In this document: positions 9,325-19,244 of the stretch, in pieces | How positions within the stretch are numbered: the stretch's first letter is position 1 | Layout: every line of letters begins with the position of its first letter | NCBI GenBank assembly: GCA_001970955.1 | Contig: MPUH01000031.1 | Location: forward strand, 1 to 64,000 | From: Stentor coeruleus | Taxonomy: Eukaryota > Ciliophora > Heterotrichea > Heterotrichida > Stentoridae | Reading direction: 5' to 3' | Length of the DNA stretch: 64,000 bases | The notes under the pieces: generated by a model | Database searches by the model: none | The model's input: only the letters and a program-made list of their open reading frames with translations | Told to the model about the DNA's origin: nothing | Translations under genes and position numbers: made by a program

Positions 9325-9750
9325 AAGTATTTTTTAATGAAAATTTAGATAATTTAATAGTTTTTAGGTGTTTCAGTCTAAAGTTAGATTATGAGAAAAA
9401 TTTAGGATATTTTGAGTTGATAATTGGTGTATTTTTTTAAAAGTTGGGATTGTGCTTGATAGATTGGGTCATTTATATATTATGTTGTTATTTGGATTTT
9501 TGTCTATTATGTTAGCTTAATAAGTTAAATATTAAAAATGATTGTTAAGTTATACTGGTAAAATCATAAGTTTTGGTTAAGCTATTTTAAATTACTTTGA
9601 ATTTTTTATTTGAAGTAATATAATAATTTTTATAATGTTTAATGGCTTTGTGCATTTTCTTCGTTTTAATGATATAATTCTAAACTTAGAGTGCGCGATT
9701 TGGTTGTTTATTTATTTTAAGATTTTGCGTGAATAGCTGTAATCAATTTA
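9325..9750. other. Upstream spacer of the MORN gene
   Basis: The minus (coding) strand is G-poor for the first 150 nt upstream of the MORN start, as at other genes. Nothing else is recognised. Confidence 0.5.
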
Positions 9751-10007
9751 TTAAGCGTCGAACATTTTTTCAATAGTCTCAAGAATGATGTCAAGCTTTT
9801 TTCTTGTATAATCACTTGTAGTTAAGTTTTGATTGTAATTTTTAATTCTTCTTTTTTCAATATCTTTATGCAGTTATTACCATAATCTTCACGAAGACTC
9901 AAAGTGAGGCTATAGCCAGATAAAATTTCTGCTAACATTGATGTAGAAACACTTGAGTTCCTAAATATAGTAGTAGTTAGGGTGTATAATAAATAATTAA
10001 TCATCAT
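9751..10007 (-). pseudogene. Unidentified gene relic
   Basis: The minus strand opens at MMINYLLYTLTTTIFRNSS and continues SMLAEILSGYSLTLSLREDY. Coding character then moves one frame over to NYNQNLTTSDYTRKKLDII and LETIEKMFDA, with TAA at 9751-9753. The junction falls in an A run and one extra A would join the frames. A 17-nt GTAATAA...AAAG segment sits near it, but 17 nt is longer than the introns seen here. Either a frameshifted relic or a small gene with an atypical intron; family unknown. Confidence 0.35.
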
Positions 10008-10040
10008 TACCCTAATCTTATATGAAATACAGATAATCAT

Positions 10041-10904
10041 ATAAACTTTAAGATAAATTTTAGACTGAATAGCGGCATAAATACGAATTACAAAATATTA
10101 TCAACAATTTCACCAAAAAATCATTATAATATATTATATATCGTGCTTCATAATTATAACTAATAATCTATCTTATCAACGAAATATTGCTAATTTAATC
10201 ACACTCTTTTATTCAAAAAAAAATTATTCTTCATTTAATCATTATCTCAATAAAAAATTTCAATGCTATCCAAGGATATTTTTATTCATCAAATGCTCTT
10301 TAAAACTATATTTTATATTATATCGATAATTTCTTCGAATAATCTCCATGATCGGAAAATTTTCACTATCTTTAAAAATATATTTTATTATACACATTAA
10401 TGCCTTTCAATAAAAACACAAAAGTTATTTTAGCATAATTTTCATCATAGCCCATCATTATTCACTTTATTTTTATATAAACTTCTACCTATCCAATTAA
10501 ATAATTCCTAAAATTTATTGTGATCATTAGCATAAAATGTTTTATCAAGAAAATAATCCAAGTCTAATTCTCACTACAAAAATTATTTCTGAATAATTAA
10601 TATATTTACTCTCTTTAATAAAATCAAATCATTTGGCATGGTTTAATCACCTAATCTTTAAACCAGCCAATCATTTACAAACCTAAATTCTAAAATTCTT
10701 CTTTACCAACCCTCAAACTTCCATAAAATCCCTACTAAAAAGTTATCCCACAAAAATTCTCAAAATCAACACGGAAAATCCTTTAATCAAATCCTCAAGC
10801 CTATATAATCAACCAAATCCTATAAAATTATTTAAAAACCTCCTCATTCAAAACCTAATCTAAAATCCTTAATCCAACACATTTAAAATTAAACCCAAAT
10901 ATTA
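10041..10904. other. Upstream spacer, G-free on the plus strand
   Basis: AT-rich spacer. From about 10600 to the start codon at 10905 the plus strand is C-rich and nearly without G; positions 10681-10740 contain 18 C and no G. Probable promoter/leader region; no discrete motif recognised. Confidence 0.55.
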
Positions 10905-11903
10905 ATGGACAATCAATCAAGCAATCGTAAAGCCTCACATCAGAAGCACTTCGAGTTCTCAAATGATATCTTTGAACGCTACCGTCGTATCCGAAGAAAA
11001 ATTGACACACTCCGAGCCAAAAGGCGTCTACAAGAAAAATGTGAATCCAGATCCATTCCCAAAATCAACAACAAATCTCGTAAAATCCTTAAATCCCCTA
11101 AAAAATTCCCTATCTTCAACCCATCACGTCTCCAAAACACCGAAAACATAATAAAAAACTCCCATTTCATGCCAAAATCAGTAAAAATTTCTCTTGTATC
11201 CTTAATGACCCCATCTAAGCGATCATCAGTTTCTACAGAACAAAACTCATCATACAATGTGTCGACATTTAGCCCAAGATCAAATTCCAATAAATTTTAT
11301 GGATCTTTAGTAAAACCTTCATTAAAAATTTTATCAAATGATAGTTCTGAGTATGCATCATATGATATAGAATCAAGAAATAAATTACTTTTTAGTTTGA
11401 GAGAAAAAACTAGTTCTATGGGTTTTATGACAGATCATGAAGAACCTTATGATGGAAAAAATATATATGAAAGGACTAAATATTGGTTGATAAGGAAAAA
11501 GTGTAGATTAGAAAGTGAGAAGAAGTTAAAGGAAGATGAAATGATGATGAAGTGCACTTTTACACCGAAATTTGTCACGAAAAGCAGTTTGTCTACTGTA
11601 AAAACAAGCCGGACGCAAACTTCTGAAGGGTTTTATAATGAGGTTTATAATAGAAACCGTTCGGCCAGAGGGTTTTTGAACTCGAAATTCAGTACAATAG
11701 TTGGTTTTGTTAAGCCGAATCACTTCTCAGCCAGCAGTCCAAGAGCTTTTCTTAATGAAAAACCTTATTTTACGATGACCCCTTATGAAAAACTCACTCC
11801 TATCAAAATGACTATTGGCTATAAACATGGGTTTACCAACCGAATCAAAGTAAAATCACAACCGATGTTCAACTACAGTAAATTCCATCTAAAAAAAAGC
11901 TAA
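10905..11903 (+). CDS. Basic protein of unknown function, probably cytoskeletal
   Basis: A 332-aa, strongly basic protein rich in Ser, Lys, Arg and Pro. Residues 20-60 are an Arg/Lys-rich helix (YRRIRRKIDTLRAKRRLQEK). Around residue 185 there is a helical KNIYERTKYWLIRKKCRLES, followed by KKLKEDEMMMKCTFTPKFV. The pattern of a charged helix running into CTFTPKF or CTFKP is common in protist cilium- and basal-body-associated proteins, but it is not a named domain, so the role is inference. No intron is evident. The antisense frame looks open for 103 codons as a by-product. Confidence 0.75.
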   Translation: MDNQSSNRKASHQKHFEFSNDIFERYRRIRRKIDTLRAKRRLQEKCESRSIPKINNKSRKILKSPKKFPIFNPSRLQNTENIIKNSHFMPKSVKISLVSLMTPSKRSSVSTEQNSSYNVSTFSPRSNSNKFYGSLVKPSLKILSNDSSEYASYDIESRNKLLFSLREKTSSMGFMTDHEEPYDGKNIYERTKYWLIRKKCRLESEKKLKEDEMMMKCTFTPKFVTKSSLSTVKTSRTQTSEGFYNEVYNRNRSARGFLNSKFSTIVGFVKPNHFSASSPRAFLNEKPYFTMTPYEKLTPIKMTIGYKHGFTNRIKVKSQPMFNYSKFHLKKS

Positions 11904-13230
11904 TTATTAATTAAAAACATGATTTTTATTATTTAGTATTGTAGGTTTTTTATAGATTCAATTGTGATGAAAAAAAACTATAGATGCTTTTGGTTTTTGC
12001 AAGAATTTTATGTCTGATATTTAGTTTAATCCACCATTTTTTAGGTTGAATTTTTTACTTTTGAAGAATAATGGCAACTTTGAAGATATTTGCAGACTCT
12101 TAGGATTTTGATTAGAGAATTACTTTTAAATATTTTGGAGAATTATTGGTTTAAGATTTATACTCAATTACATAACTTAATGCTATAAAGAGCTTGGAGA
12201 AATTAAAAGGATTTACTTTGTTATTTGTGGAATTTGTTTGATGTAGCAAAGAAAGTAACTATATTCTTTATAGTTTTGATTATGTTGAGGTATATATGAT
12301 GTGCTTTAGGATATGCATTTTTATATATTAGGAGATAGTATAGTTTTTAAAATATATAGATAAGATTTATAATATAAATATAAGCGGTAAATAAAGATGG
12401 AAATTACTATTATATAAGAAATCATATATAAAAGTAATGATTACTATAATATTTTTGATAAGAAAAAACAGAATTTTATGGAAAAACAATATATTTTAAA
12501 TAAGAAAATTTGGATCTTTTCCTTTTTCACTAAGTGAATTTCTTTGTAGGTTTCTGAGAATTTGTTTAGCATCAAATCCAGCAAGCATAGTTTTAATTTA
12601 TTTAAAAAGCCTGGATCAGTTTTAGACATCTGGATCTTATATTTTTTTTTTATTTGTCAAGTTTAAAACTCTGCATTAAAAGACAAGATAAGATTTTTAA
12701 TGAATTAATAAGGATATTTTTTATATTATAATATTTTGTAATAGATTTAGTTAAGTGATCAAATCAAACTAATTTAGACTATAGAGTTGAAGAATCAAAT
12801 TTAAATTTTTTTACTTCCTAAGAATTGTACAAATTTTATACTTGAGAGAGTGGTGAAAGTAATATTTATAAAGATTCGTGTGTTTATAAAAATATATTTC
12901 AAATTCAAGCATTTTAAAATTGATGCATTTAAAGTATTAACCAAGCATGCTAAATCATCAACCAATAAAAACTCCCAATCTAAAAAGTGCATATCTATAT
13001 TTCATACATCCAATAATAACCAACTATTCTAAAATCCTTTTATATAATTATATCCAAAACAAAACATCTCAAAAACCTATCCTCAATAAATCACATCATT
13101 CCTAAAACCAAAACTCTAAATACAAATCCTAATCAATCATAAGTCAAATCATCCACATTTGAAAAAAGCTTTTAAAAGTTCTATTATTTACCTTCAAAGA
13201 CCTTCCAAAATTATTTTTTAATTTACTTAT
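11904..13230. other. Long AT-rich spacer
   Basis: A 1.3-kb spacer between convergent genes. A 61-codon minus frame at 12444-12629 starts MSKTDPGFLNKLKLCLLDLM and could be a small protein or gene remnant, but becomes a Phe/Ile run and is not convincing. Nothing else is supported. Confidence 0.45.
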
Positions 13231-14187
13231 TTAGAAATCAGCAAACAACTCATTAACTTGTGGTGATGCACTTTGGAAAAAAGTAGGGTCATCAGGATAC
13301 TCAGCAAAAGAAGAAGTATCCTCAGGTGAAGTTAATGTAGGTATCCAAGGTGCAGGTATTAACTTCCTAGTAACCATAGCAAAATCGACTCCATTAAACC
13401 AAGCCACTGCTTTAACTTCATTACTACCCATCTTAAATCCAAGTCTCTCCTCCGCATTAACAACTAAAAGTCTTGAAATCATATCAGCAGCCTGTAAACT
13501 AAGTCCTTCTGGTATAGAATATTCACACTGAACAACTTTTTTATAGATTTTATAAGGATTATGATCATAAAAAGGAGGATATCCAACAAGCATTTCATAT
13601 ACCAAAATCCCAAAAGCCCACCAATCAACAGGTTTACCATGACCTTCAGATTTAATAATCTCAGGTGCAAGATATTCTGGGGTTCCACAAACTGTAAAGC
13701 TTTTTTGCTGTGCGTTTTTACAAAACCCAAAGTCAGCAATTTTTACATTACCTTGACTATCAATTAATATATTTTCAGGCTTTAAATCTCTATACATATA
13801 CCCTTGTCTATGTATATGTTCTATAGCCAAAAGGATTTGAGCTGAATAAAAAAGTGCTGCATCGTTTGGGAAATGATGCCAAAGCCGAAGTCGAGAAAAA
13901 AGCTCACCACCTGAAACATATTCTAATACTAAATAAAGGCAGGAATTGTCTTGGAAAGATGAATAAAGTTTGATTATAAAAGGACTGTCTAATATTCGTA
14001 AGACATTTCTTTCGTGTTTTGAATGCTCGACTTGTTTTAGTTTAAATAAAATTTCTTTGTTTATCATCTTAAGGGCATAAAGCTGATGGGTTTTAGCTTT
14101 TTTTAGATGGATAAGAGCTACACGTGAGAATGTACCTGTGCCGATTGTTTTGAGAATAGTCAGGTCTGACTTATGAATATTTAGCAT
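13231..14187 (-). CDS. AGC protein kinase, PKA catalytic-subunit-like
   Basis: A 318-aa kinase covering little more than the PKA catalytic core. Visible motifs: GTGTFSRV glycine loop (16-23), ALK40 ATP lysine, YRDLKPEN catalytic loop, ADFG, and the activation loop SFTVCGTPEYLAPE whose Thr equals PKA T197. The C-terminal tail has the AGC pattern, including PAPWIPTLTSPEDTSSF (compare PKA APFIPKFKGPGDTSNF), and the protein ends FADF, a hydrophobic motif like PKA's terminal FTEF. All catalytic residues are intact, so it should be active and controlled by cyclic-nucleotide regulatory subunits (family knowledge). The N-terminus is short and lacks a myristoylation site. PKG is the main alternative, but no cyclic-nucleotide domain is attached. 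Confidence 0.92.
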   Translation of the reverse strand: MLNIHKSDLTILKTIGTGTFSRVALIHLKKAKTHQLYALKMINKEILFKLKQVEHSKHERNVLRILDSPFIIKLYSSFQDNSCLYLVLEYVSGGELFSRLRLWHHFPNDAALFYSAQILLAIEHIHRQGYMYRDLKPENILIDSQGNVKIADFGFCKNAQQKSFTVCGTPEYLAPEIIKSEGHGKPVDWWAFGILVYEMLVGYPPFYDHNPYKIYKKVVQCEYSIPEGLSLQAADMISRLLVVNAEERLGFKMGSNEVKAVAWFNGVDFAMVTRKLIPAPWIPTLTSPEDTSSFAEYPDDPTFFQSASPQVNELFADF

Positions 14188-14368
14188 TATTAGTATGGAA
14201 AAGTGATATTTTTTAAAGTATTTTTAGGATGTTGTAGATAAATATTAAGGATATTGTATGAAAATCAGATTATAAACTAGTTTTATTTAGATTATAAGAT
14301 TAAAATTATAGAAACAGGTTTTTACTAGTAGTTTTATATATATATTGATAGTTATTAGTGAATAAGAT

Positions 14369-15262
14369 TTATAATATAGAGTTGATTATTTCTTTACAGC
14401 CTCTACATTTGTTGCTGTTGGTTTCTATTTGGCAATCAATGCATATTTTTTTTATGCAGCAGGATTTTTGAATGAAAAAAGTTCGTTTTTTAACTTTTGA
14501 ACAAAACATGCATTTTATATTCAGATTAGACATTGCCAATTCGAAAAATTCTTCATTTATTGGCTCTCTACATTTTTTACACATAAGCTCTGATATACTT
14601 GCTTTAGCACAAAAGTAACAATAAGGATGACGATTGCATAAAAAAATCGCTGTCAAAGATGTTAAAGGGTCTAAACAACTACTACATTTGATATCGGTTT
14701 GAAAGTTTTTATATTTAATTTTCACACCTAATATTTTACATTTTTCAATACCTTTAGTGACGTATTTACAAACGCATATTTTGCAGAGTAATTTACAGTT
14801 TTGTTTTTTGTAAAAATCTCCTAAGCATTTTATTTCTTTACATCCAGCACAAACTATTTTATTGTCTTGGATTTGGCTTTTGTCTATTAAATGATAGTAT
14901 TTTGAAAGCTTGATGTTTGTTTTGCATAGTCGACATTTTAGGAATTTGTAAGGATCAGTTTGTAGCTTGTTTATTTTTTCTTGATGTTTTTGGATATAAA
15001 AAATGCAGCAGTTTTCACAAAGGCTATGTGAGCATTTGAGAAATATTGAAACTCGTTCTGTAAGGCAGTAATTGCAAAAAAGAAGTTCATTTAATTCGTC
15101 TATTAGTTTTGAAGAAAAAGGTAGAAGAAATCTGATTCTGAAAATCTGCTGATAAAGTTGGTATAGAGTGTCAAAGTTTGAAGATGACCTAAGAGTTTTT
15201 TTGTCAGTATTTCTAATAAGAAGTTCTAAGAGAGAAAGTATTTCTTCAGATGTTAGGGACAT
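14369..15262 (-). CDS. RING-like, multi-zinc-cluster protein
   Basis: A 297-aa, Cys-rich basic protein. An N-terminal helical part of about 65 residues leads into a RING-like cluster (FCNYCLTERVSIFLKCSHSL then CENCC and CRLC). A middle group follows (CAGCKEIKCLGDFY, CKLLCKICVCKYV), then a second RING-like group (CSSCLDPLT, CNRHPYCYFCAK, CKKC) and a terminal group (CMFCSKVKK, CIKKICIDC, CRGCKEII). The chain of several zinc clusters is reminiscent of RING-IBR-RING ligases, but spacings do not clearly fit, so an E3 ubiquitin ligase role is only suggested. No intron seen. It lies head-to-head with the M16-like gene, 204 nt apart. Confidence 0.7.
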   Translation of the reverse strand: MSLTSEEILSLLELLIRNTDKKTLRSSSNFDTLYQLYQQIFRIRFLLPFSSKLIDELNELLFCNYCLTERVSIFLKCSHSLCENCCIFYIQKHQEKINKLQTDPYKFLKCRLCKTNIKLSKYYHLIDKSQIQDNKIVCAGCKEIKCLGDFYKKQNCKLLCKICVCKYVTKGIEKCKILGVKIKYKNFQTDIKCSSCLDPLTSLTAIFLCNRHPYCYFCAKASISELMCKKCREPINEEFFELAMSNLNIKCMFCSKVKKRTFFIQKSCCIKKICIDCQIETNSNKCRGCKEIINSIL

Positions 15263-15466
15263 TATTAATAAATTATAGGATTTAAGTTGAGATATAAGGG
15301 GTGATTTAAGTCTGAAAGGGTTTTTAGTCTTTAAAGTTATTTTTATTACAAAATAATTTGATTTTCAAGGCGAGATGTGTTTTTTTCTTGATAAACTTAT
15401 ATAATTAGACTATAAAATGTGTGGCTTCAAGCAGAGAAAATATTCTAATTTTAAAAGCTTATATAT

Positions 15467-16633
15467 ATGTTTAAGGTCTTTAGGAGTTTTTCGCTTAAGA
15501 ATAAGTTCCTATACCCTGAGGCATTAGAATTCAAGTACCCATGGTCTTTAGAAAAACTCAACAATGGTATCGAACTAAGCATTGACCCAAGTCCTCATGA
15601 CATATCAGCTATAAGCATACTTTCAGATATTGACTTTCAAACATGTCATCAAGTTGAATCCTCCCTTAAAACTCTTAAAAAAAAACTTAAACACCCTGGT
15701 TTTTCATATAAAGTTTCATGGGACACAATAACTTTAAACATCGAATGCATGAAATCCGAAAGCGACATGTTATTAAAAACACTCATAGAAAACATCTTAA
15801 AAGCTGATACAACATTTACTGATAAAAACTCTGAATCTTATGACTTGATAAATCTATCTTTAGACCAGTGTTTTGATAGAAATAGTCAACTAAAAAAACC
15901 TGTAAAACATTTCAAAGACATATTGCAAGGGAAAAACATGAAAGTAAGCTGCCAAGGTTTTGACGATAAAACTTTGAAGATACTTGAAACAATCCCAGAA
16001 GGAGAAGTTTTTCCTTATACTACCCTTAAATACACCCCTGCTATGCAAATCATTGAAACCCAAGCTGATGATGTGATAACCTGCATTTCATATCATGGCC
16101 CATCATTAAAAACTGAAGACTCCTTATTATTTTTCTTCCTTTCAGAGCTTTTCAATTATGACTATCCATTATGCCTAGACCATAGCAAACAATACAATTA
16201 CCTTTCATCACTTCTTAGTTCAATCCCAGGAATTTTCTCATATAAATGCATATACCACCCTAGTCATGACTCAGGTCTTATTTTTCATATCTTTAACACC
16301 CATCCTCTTTCAACAACTTTTACAGGCTCAGCAATAACAAAGTCTATGAAAAGAATTAGCAGAGAAATCATCCCTCAAGAAATCGTCAGAACCCAAATGA
16401 AAATTTTTAACACCTTAATCAAAACCCAGTCACAAATTGAAATGTGTAAAAAACGAAACCAAGATTTAAGACAAGGTACTTCACCAAAAGAATTTGGGGA
16501 CTTTTTACTGAATATAACCGAGGAATTTATATGTAGAAAAGTTTCTGAATGGACATCTTCGAAATTCCCATCAGTGATTCTTCAAGGAAAAGTGATTTCA
16601 GAAGGGGTTATTGAAAGGATGTTCACAAACTAG
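15467..16633 (+). CDS. Divergent M16 family protein (mitochondrial processing peptidase/core-like)
   Basis: A 388-aa protein. The N-terminus MFKVFRSFSLKNKFL is basic and amphipathic like a mitochondrial presequence. It continues WSLEKLNNGIELSIDPSP, the typical first strand of MPP and cytochrome bc1 core subunits. The C-terminal half has the M16 pattern: TFTGSAITKSMKRIS, then EEIxRxKxx-like IPQEIVRTQMKIFNTLIKT and a closing EWTSSKFPSVILQGKV. The catalytic HxxEH motif is not visible, so it more likely corresponds to the non-catalytic alpha-MPP or a core protein. At 388 residues it is shorter than usual (about 450-500). The SAXO-type gene starts 56 nt downstream. The family call is moderate because similarity is weak in the middle. 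Confidence 0.55.
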   Translation: MFKVFRSFSLKNKFLYPEALEFKYPWSLEKLNNGIELSIDPSPHDISAISILSDIDFQTCHQVESSLKTLKKKLKHPGFSYKVSWDTITLNIECMKSESDMLLKTLIENILKADTTFTDKNSESYDLINLSLDQCFDRNSQLKKPVKHFKDILQGKNMKVSCQGFDDKTLKILETIPEGEVFPYTTLKYTPAMQIIETQADDVITCISYHGPSLKTEDSLLFFFLSELFNYDYPLCLDHSKQYNYLSSLLSSIPGIFSYKCIYHPSHDSGLIFHIFNTHPLSTTFTGSAITKSMKRISREIIPQEIVRTQMKIFNTLIKTQSQIEMCKKRNQDLRQGTSPKEFGDFLLNITEEFICRKVSEWTSSKFPSVILQGKVISEGVIERMFTN

Positions 16634-16689
16634 TTTAGTGAGTAAAATGGTGTCTTTCTCAATATTAACATAAGTTAGTGAGTTTATAA

Positions 16690-17520
16690 ATGTCAAGGCC
16701 TAAAACTGCTGTCCATGTAAAAAGGACTAAAGAACTTGATTTTATTAAAAAAAAGAAGTTTGTATGTCCTTTGGATAATCCTGATCTTCCTATAGTCTCT
16801 GAGCTTGAGCATAGAACTGGCCATTGTTATTGTCATCATTGCATATGTGAGACTCATATTTGCCCAGGACCTGTATTCAAACTAGCAACTTCAGCAAGGC
16901 CGAATTACTTATCAGCATATAAAATCGAGTATGTCAAAAAACCTTTGATCTCAGAAACCCCTATATTACCAAAGGAGTATAAATCTTTTCTCAAGACTTC
17001 ATCTAAAATTAATCAAATTTCCACGAAACAATCTGATTTCAAAGATCAAGGACTAGTAAAAAGTGAAAGCTGTAAACCAAAAAACTTTCAAAGTAATCTG
17101 AAGTTCTCAGGAAGAACAAGTTATGATAGAGATTTCACTGATTGGGGTGCTGAGTCTAATTTAATTAGAGCTAATCCTTTACCTTATAGAGGGTATATGC
17201 TAAGACCATGGAATTTGGAATCTAATTATCAACAGAATTATCGTGCATATCCAAATAGTAAGTCAAGTTTTGGCATAACTCAAACAGGATTTGGGGCAAA
17301 ATCATTAGTCCATCCTAGTGATGCTAATTTTTTTGAAACTACAACGCAAAGGACTTTTAGGAAGTTTCAAAGCCCAACAGCCAGCACAACTGACTTAGCT
17401 AAGATTAGAAATGGTATTGATACAATGAATGTTTTCAATAGTAAAAACCATTATAGCACCTCGTATTCAACAGACTTCGTCCCAAAACCTATTAAAAATG
17501 ATTTGTCTAGGTTAAGATAA
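16690..17520 (+). CDS. SAXO/STOP-type axonemal microtubule stabiliser
   Basis: A 276-aa protein with a Cys/His N-terminal signature, GHCYCHHCICETHICPG (residues 44-60), matching the CxCxxCxCxxHxCP start of SAXO proteins. Further on are repeated Tyr/Phe-Asp motifs such as SYDRDFTDWG and TTTQRTFRKF, resembling SAXO/MAP6 Mn modules. In other eukaryotes SAXO proteins bind and stabilise axonemal and basal-body microtubules, the Cys region directing them to cilia and the Mn modules binding the lattice. That role fits a ciliate with many cilia (family knowledge). N-terminal residues 1-43 are a basic extension. Start: the only in-frame ATG upstream of the Cys box, 56 nt after the previous stop. Confidence 0.78.
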   Translation: MSRPKTAVHVKRTKELDFIKKKKFVCPLDNPDLPIVSELEHRTGHCYCHHCICETHICPGPVFKLATSARPNYLSAYKIEYVKKPLISETPILPKEYKSFLKTSSKINQISTKQSDFKDQGLVKSESCKPKNFQSNLKFSGRTSYDRDFTDWGAESNLIRANPLPYRGYMLRPWNLESNYQQNYRAYPNSKSSFGITQTGFGAKSLVHPSDANFFETTTQRTFRKFQSPTASTTDLAKIRNGIDTMNVFNSKNHYSTSYSTDFVPKPIKNDLSRLR

Positions 17521-17952
17521 ATTAATAGATATAAAGGACTTAAGTGTTAGGATATTAAGTATTTTTTATACATAAAATGTCATTTTGATAAGAATTAAAG
17601 GGAAGATTGTAATTTTGTGTATGATTTAGATATTAAAGCAATGGGTTGATTATTATTTTTATGATTTTATTTTAACGGTATAACAAATCTGTGAAGTTTA
17701 TTTAAAAAATCCATCATTATCAAGTTATTTTATGATATTTATATTTGAATTATTGTTTAAGTTAGTTTTTTTAAGCTGTTAAAATATTTTTAAAAATATT
17801 TGTAAGAAGTTATAAAAATAAACACAAAAGGTATTGGGAAAACTTAAGATAATTGAAAGTTTTGCTTTTAAAGTTGGGTGTTATTCCATTTATTCCTAAC
17901 AGCCTATCCGTATAACTCATATTTTCGCAGTTAATTTTAAAAATAAACGTTA
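17521..17952. other. Spacer before the CDC20-like gene
   Basis: AT-rich spacer of 432 nt with no recognised feature. Confidence 0.5.
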
Positions 17953-19212
17953 ATGGATATGACAAAAAAAATACCCGCTACACCTGCAATATATAAAAAA
18001 AAGACCTTTAACAAAGCTACCTTTTCAAACTACACAGCTAAAACTGTAGCACCTTCTCAATTAAGGTATATAAAATCTCGAAAATTCGACAATGTTCCTG
18101 GACTTAATTTCACTACAAGTTTTTGTAACAATCTTCAGGGTAACGACATTATTTATAGAGCTCTGAAACAAAAAGACCCTAGCTTTTTCTCATCGTCTGT
18201 TGAGAACTTTCATTATCAAAACATGATAACTAACACATATAGACCACTTCCTTCACAATGTGATAAAATTCTTGACGCTCCGGATATTGTAGACGACTAC
18301 TACCTGAACCTTCTCTCTTGGTCAGACTCCAACACCCTCTCCGTAGCTCTAAAAAACTCCTTATACTTCTGGAACGGGAACACTGGTAGCGCAAGTCTTT
18401 TCCTCGAATACCCTTCCTCCATCATAACCTCAGTCTCTTTTATGCCAGGGAGCAAATCCCTAGCAATATCAGACTCAACCCACACAGTAAAAATCTTTGA
18501 CATTGAAAAATCCTCAGAAATCCGTTCATTCAAAAACCACACCGACCGTATCTCATCCTTATCTTGGAACAACTACGTCTTATCAACAGGATCTCGTGAT
18601 TCCACAATAGTCCAACAAGACATGCGTATTCAAAACTACTTCGTTAAATTTATAGGCCATGAACAAGAAGTCTGTGGTTTACGTTGGAATTCAGAAGGGA
18701 CAATATTAGCATCAGGAGGAAACGACAATAAAATATGTTTATGGGAATTAAGTTCAACAAATCCTATAAAAACATATTCTGATCATAAAGCTGCAGTAAA
18801 AGCTCTTGCTTGGTGTCCTTGGAAGACTAGTATTTTAGCTTCAGGTGGTGGAAGTGCTGATAAAATGCTTAGAGTTTGGGATACGACAAATGGAATATGT
18901 ATAAAAAGCATAGATACAGGTAGCCAGGTTTGTGCTATTGAATGGAATCATCATGAAAATGAACTTTTAACCGCGCATGGATATGCCCAAAATCAATTGA
19001 CATTATGGAAATATGACAATTTAAAACGAATTATGGACTTTACAGGACATACAGCTAGGGTTTTAAGTATGGCTCAGAATCCTGAAGGGACAACTGTTGT
19101 TTCAGCAGGAGCTGATGAAACTTTGAGGTTCTGGCCAATATTTGCAAGTTCGAAAGCTAAAAAATGTGTTGACTCTCCACAAAGAGGTATGGGTTTGTGT
19201 TATTCAAAATAA
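17953..19212 (+). CDS. CDC20/CDH1-family APC/C activator
   Basis: A 419-aa WD40 protein. After a basic N-terminus comes LRYIKSRKFD (residues about 37-46), at the place and with the look of the C-box (DRYIPxR) that docks on the anaphase-promoting complex, but with Lys for Pro. KILDAPDIVDDYYLNLLSW (residues about 98-116) is the family's diagnostic KxLDAPxLxDDFYxNLLDW. Seven WD40 blades follow, with WDTTNGICIKSI, GSRDSTIVQQDMR (family GSRDxxIxxHDVR) and LTAHGYAQNQLTLW (family SxHGYSxNQLxLW), which binds D-boxes. The protein ends GMGLCYSK rather than in the usual Ile-Arg tail. It should bring substrates to APC/C; the altered docking motifs are notable. It ends 32 nt from the convergent EF-hand/C2 gene. 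Confidence 0.92.
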   Translation: MDMTKKIPATPAIYKKKTFNKATFSNYTAKTVAPSQLRYIKSRKFDNVPGLNFTTSFCNNLQGNDIIYRALKQKDPSFFSSSVENFHYQNMITNTYRPLPSQCDKILDAPDIVDDYYLNLLSWSDSNTLSVALKNSLYFWNGNTGSASLFLEYPSSIITSVSFMPGSKSLAISDSTHTVKIFDIEKSSEIRSFKNHTDRISSLSWNNYVLSTGSRDSTIVQQDMRIQNYFVKFIGHEQEVCGLRWNSEGTILASGGNDNKICLWELSSTNPIKTYSDHKAAVKALAWCPWKTSILASGGGSADKMLRVWDTTNGICIKSIDTGSQVCAIEWNHHENELLTAHGYAQNQLTLWKYDNLKRIMDFTGHTARVLSMAQNPEGTTVVSAGADETLRFWPIFASSKAKKCVDSPQRGMGLCYSK

Positions 19213-19244
19213 TAAGCTTACAATTTTAACTAGAAAATTAGATA

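Noticed and set aside
8287-9900. A 17-nt match between the MORN gene (near 8290) and the relic near 9885
   Set aside because: In AT-rich DNA a 17-nt match within 64 kb is expected about once by chance; no wider similarity.
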